From the NCBI GenBank assembly GCA_963709155.1, contig CAVPVD010000006.1, positions 323,149 through 387,148 of the forward strand: a stretch of 64,000 nucleotides of DNA, given 5' to 3'. Positions within the stretch are counted from its first letter, which is position 1; the number at the start of each line of letters is the position of its first letter. Shown here piece by piece: positions 62,201 through 64,000 of the stretch. Under the pieces are notes generated by a model. The model saw nothing but the letters and a program-made list of their open reading frames with translations. It ran no database searches and was not told where the DNA came from. A program made the position numbers and the translations under genes. The stretch is from Bog-159 sp963709155. Lineage in GTDB: Bacteria > Acidobacteriota > Terriglobia > Bryobacterales > Bryobacteraceae.

Positions 62201-62647
62201 ATCGCCCCCGGGATTCGGAAGATCTTCGAGTGCGCTGGCGCCGAGTGTCGTAGCCGTATTCGCATTTTGCGGATTCACAAGGGACGCTCCTTCGGTCACC
62301 GTGATCGTCTGGCTAGAAGCCGCGACCTTTAACGTGAAATCCACCGTTTGCTTTTGCCCCAGCCCCGCCATCACGGAACGGTTTTCCTGCGCCTCGAACT
62401 GATCGGCCTCCACCTTCACCGAATACGGGCCGGGCTTGAGTTGCGGGAAGTTGAATCGCCCGTTGTCGTCGGCCCGCACCGTCCGTTTCATCCCGTTATC
62501 GACGCTCGTGAGCGTCACCCTCGCGCCTGGAATCGCCGCACCTGTGATATCGGTCACAGAGCCCCCAATCGCGCTGGTGGTCTCGCCCTGGCCCCAAAGC
62601 AGGGCGGTCAAGAAAACCGCGAGCGCTATGGCTTTTAAATTAGGCAT
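59216..62647 (-). CDS. Oar-like TonB-dependent receptor with carboxypeptidase-regulatory domain
   Basis: A 1143-residue outer-membrane protein from ATG 62647 with a signal peptide (LKAIALAVFLTALLWGQGET). Residues 25-110 are a CarboxypepD regulatory-like domain (GGSVTDITGAAIPGARVTLT, DNGRFNFPQLKPGPYSVKVE). A plug domain follows (ITVTEGASLVNPQNANTATT, GNVQFNGLPSLSNGYIVDGL) and then a long beta barrel ending in FQARLEF with the terminal aromatic residue. These receptors are abundant in Acidobacteriota and are thought to take up polymers or metals. It is divergent from a DtxR/MntR-type regulator across 42 bp, which suggests metal-linked control. Confidence 0.92.
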   Translation of the reverse strand: MPNLKAIALAVFLTALLWGQGETTSAIGGSVTDITGAAIPGARVTLTSVDNGMKRTVRADDNGRFNFPQLKPGPYSVKVEADQFEAQENRSVMAGLGQKQTVDFTLKVAASSQTITVTEGASLVNPQNANTATTLGASALEDLPNPGGDLTYPLQFAAGALINTAGSGNDFVGGTNGYGNVQFNGLPSLSNGYIVDGLETNDPLTNLNSGLSTNLVLGLNSIAEVTVNTLSYAVDQGRYGAAQVNYVTKSGGNQFHGNLYELWNGSRFNAADFFTNSTPGNRKPRSTVNHFGGSLGGPIRRNKLFFFFDTEWVRIALPIVSATTVPTPAFQNYVLAQLPRGGTDSITGSVYQPAPQLVPLYQKLFSLYRSTAGAPLAVLGCPFNSDGMAAAGNPPNGNGCANRQSVSHSSDDSEQVQTARIDYNVNEKNMTWFRFQADTGLQAAYTDPINPVFNAASPQPLYSFATGYTHVFSQNLVNYFNPAFSWYESLFGPTDLSQTLAAWPIVLAGSPFTTIGGLDNTWVQGRRAARLFLNDNLAWTRGAHELRFGTNIRIFRLNDYDFGEGVVPTVSYATLPQFIYGIASTASETFPQADSQPYNFLNLDVYAQDTWKITKTLTWTFGLRATHNSNPVNPHDEVARLPGSWDAIPHDVNQPLDALIQTKLGNIFASTPLEILQPRMALAWQAASKTVLRSGFGLFSDILPGSVVDLVGINPPYSKTFLGGLLGTAGGSNIDSAIAAAVAANQTFTSGFAQGQLSCASALSNPAACLQPVAITAVPDGELHAPYFMQWSFALEQQIGTTMNLRAQYVGTRAVNQPYETQVNGYQTVCQGCFAPFPYGQPSDPRFGAVTQLSTGANSHYNGLQMTADKRLTHGLQLLANYTWSRCMDTVSNGGFLPFSAGGILTPLPGELGRQYGPCDYDVRGNFTAQYVYQLPLKVRNHALGTVVNGWQVSGTAFWHSGMPFSVLSTPYSANGDGIVQGSGPQFASVVAGVPLYAHEPIAGVTPAGTVQWLNPNAFVSAVDPSTGACTGGDNAQNCQFGNLGRNALRGPDFWWADFYLTKWFTLREHVKLRLEGQAFNIFNHPNFALPTIVYAGIPGRPATQTGFGALTYTTAPPTGLLGVGLGGDSSPRMIAFQARLEF

Positions 62648-62689
62648 GACTAAATATACAACATTCTGCATCCTCTATACTGTCTTTTA
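62648..62689. promoter_or_regulatory. 42-bp divergent promoter between TonB receptor and DtxR-type regulator
   Basis: The gap contains TATACT (plus strand, about 62678-62683), ending only a few bases before the regulator GTG start, and TATATT on the minus strand close to the receptor ATG. Both transcripts would have almost no leader. TATAC occurs twice, about 25 bp apart, and a regulator bound here could affect both genes. No perfect palindrome is seen. Confidence 0.4.
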
Positions 62690-63376
62690 GTGCCTGCGAA
62701 ATCTACCGAGGCCGTCGACGATTACCTCAAAGCGATTCTGGAACTGAGCGGTGCCGCCGGCGAACGGGTCGCCAGCAACGCTCTGGCGGCCCATTTAGAG
62801 GTGCGCGCGGCCTCGGTTACCGGAATGCTCCAGAAACTCGCCGCCGAGCGGCCATCGTTTGTGAAATACGAGAAGCACCATGGAGTCGTCCTCACGGAAC
62901 TGGGGAAGCGCAGGGCCCTGGAGATCCAGCGCCATCATCGTCTGCTGGAGCGATTCCTGCACGATGTGCTCGATTTTTCCTGGGATGAAGTCCACGAAGA
63001 GGCGGAACGTCTGGAGCACTACATCTCGGAACGCCTGGAAGACCGCATCGCGGCTAAATTAGGCGATCCTGAAACCGATCCGCACGGCCACATCATTCCG
63101 GAAAAAGACGGAGTAGTTGTAGAACGCCAGGAAGTCGCGCTTTCGAAGTGGCCGTGCGGAGTGCCTGCCGTGATCAGCAGCGTTTCAGACCGTGATCCAC
63201 AAGCACTGCGTGAAATGAAGCGCATGGGATTGATGCCCGGGACCGCCGTGCTGGTTGAGGCTGGGACGCGGCACGCCTCGCTGGTCGTACGTATTGGCAG
63301 AGGACAACCCTTACGTCTCCGACGCGAGCTTGCCTCCGAGATTAGTGTATTTAACGGCTTGCAATCGACAACGTGA
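62690..63376 (+). CDS. DtxR/MntR-family metal-dependent regulator
   Basis: A 228-residue protein with a GTG start. TEAVDDYLKAILELSG opens the DtxR winged helix, ASNALAAHLEVRAASVTGML is the recognition helix, and DVLDFSWDEVHEEAERLEHY is the dimerisation and metal domain with conserved Glu and His. The C-terminal SH3-like FeoA domain (MKRMGLMPGTAVLVEA) is present. Members repress uptake genes when Mn or Fe is bound. Its position head-to-head with the TonB receptor suggests it controls that gene and itself. Confidence 0.88.
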   Translation: MPAKSTEAVDDYLKAILELSGAAGERVASNALAAHLEVRAASVTGMLQKLAAERPSFVKYEKHHGVVLTELGKRRALEIQRHHRLLERFLHDVLDFSWDEVHEEAERLEHYISERLEDRIAAKLGDPETDPHGHIIPEKDGVVVERQEVALSKWPCGVPAVISSVSDRDPQALREMKRMGLMPGTAVLVEAGTRHASLVVRIGRGQPLRLRRELASEISVFNGLQSTT

Positions 63377-63412
63377 AGCCCATGCTTTGGGATGCAACCG
63401 AGGATGCGGATT

Positions 63413-63805
63413 GGCGTGATCTTCGGTCCGGAGAATACCGAGCCGGCTACGTTTTCGCTACCCGGCCCCACAAACTGCTCCCGGCCGATGACGGCAACAT
63501 CTACGGCGCGACGCTCGAGGGAGGAAACAATAGCGCGACGGTCAAACCTTTATGGCGCCACGCGGAATGCCGCCGACAACGATGGAAAGCCTGTTCGTCA
63601 TGACGCCGCGGGGAAAAGTGAAAATAGTCGTGAGCTTCGATGGCTCCAATGGCGCAGGTCCGGGGTCCGCCTTGATTCGGGCCATGGACGGAAGCTTATG
63701 CGGAACAACCGGGCGAAGGGTCCAACTCTGCCGGGTCGCAATCTGTTGGATGTCCTGAGTTTAGTCCTCCCTGCAATTCCCGGGAACCACCGGAAATCGT
63801 GTCGG
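63413..63805 (+). pseudogene. Decayed, internally deleted copy of the GloVer gene at 52625-53752
   Basis: The plus strand matches 52916-53795 in blocks. Relative to that gene, three gaps are seen: about 34 bp (52936-52969), about 58 bp (52994-53051) and about 394 bp (53141-53534). The conserved last block reads ESLFVMTPRGKVKIVVSFDG and ALIRAMDGSLCGTTG, versus GSLFVMTPEGKVKTLVSFDG, and identity continues some 40 bp past the stop (GTTTAGTCCT). Frames change at the deletions and no start remains. It begins 36 bp after the DtxR gene. Confidence 0.85.
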
Positions 63806-64000
63806 CGCTCACTCCTCCCGGCTGATCCGGCTCAAGCAGGCAGCCAGTAGGCCGGCACGTCCGCTCTGGCCCAATCACCGCTGTGGACGTGCGTTTAACC
63901 GGGAATCCCACCGTTTCAGACGGCGCCGGGTACCGAACAAATCCGAGCAGTCTCCGAGTGGCCCGTTATTCGCCCAGCGACGCCGTTAGCGATCTCCGAT
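63806..64000. other. No recognisable feature
   Basis: About 195 bp to the window end. I see no protein-like frame, RNA gene or clear repeat here; any gene starting near this end is not visible. Confidence 0.6.

Overview
The window looks like a chromosomal segment of an Acidobacteriota genome of the Solibacter/Bryobacter type. The basis is gene content: five copies of the acidobacterial orphan MacB-like permease family (ADOP), three of them directly behind an acidobacterial-type PadR regulator; four loci of the secreted 'GloVer' tandem-repeat family; an Oar-like TonB-dependent receptor with an N-terminal carboxypeptidase-regulatory domain; a zinc-ribbon/PknB-type membrane kinase; and a fused LptF-LptG. 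The DNA is GC-rich, so most long antisense reading frames are shadows. I see no rRNA, tRNA, CRISPR array, transposase or phage module.

Layout. 1-4.4 kb is eroded sequence: a frameshifted GloVer gene whose signal-peptide end appears flipped in place, three small exported-protein genes, and about 1 kb of gene fragments with a 61-bp direct repeat. 4.4-6.1 kb is a two-gene ABC exporter. 6.3-13.9 kb holds a small membrane protein, PadR-ADOP cassette 1, two hypotheticals, a DUF4034 gene frameshifted behind its signal peptide, a sedolisin and a membrane-anchored HExxH protein. 14-28.8 kb carries an intact GloVer gene, PadR-ADOP cassettes 2 and 3, an ankyrin/VOC pair, a LemA-TPM-TPM-exonuclease III run, and a DUF4185/DUF1398 pair. 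29-40.4 kb has a metallo-beta-lactamase-fold protein, an ADOP without PadR, a toxin-first HigBA-like pair, an orphan AbrB-type protein, an E1 alpha-beta fusion dehydrogenase and a membrane spermidine-synthase-like protein. 40.4-43.2 kb holds a VOC gene abutting a broken Rpn/DUF4351 gene, an AbiEi/AbiEii pair and a short coiled-coil gene fragment. 43.2-49.9 kb is a tight four-gene minus-strand operon: exported TldD-like peptidase, exported metal-site-less partner, LptFG fusion, sugar isomerase. 50-64 kb has a clan GH-A hydrolase, endonuclease IV coupled to a GloVer gene, the kinase, a deleted ADOP pseudogene, the TonB receptor divergent from a DtxR/MntR-type regulator, and a decayed duplicate of the GloVer gene.

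How the genes fit together. Most of the identifiable load concerns the cell envelope and secretion: ABC and ADOP membrane proteins, LPS-transport permease, outer-membrane receptor, secreted peptidase, hydrolase and repeat proteins. Two DNA-repair nucleases and two or three toxin-antitoxin-like modules are interspersed. Intergenic hairpin arrays ending in CCCACAA sit between several genes. The most promising lead for something undescribed is the exported TldD/TldE-like pair in one operon with the LPS-transport permease fusion.
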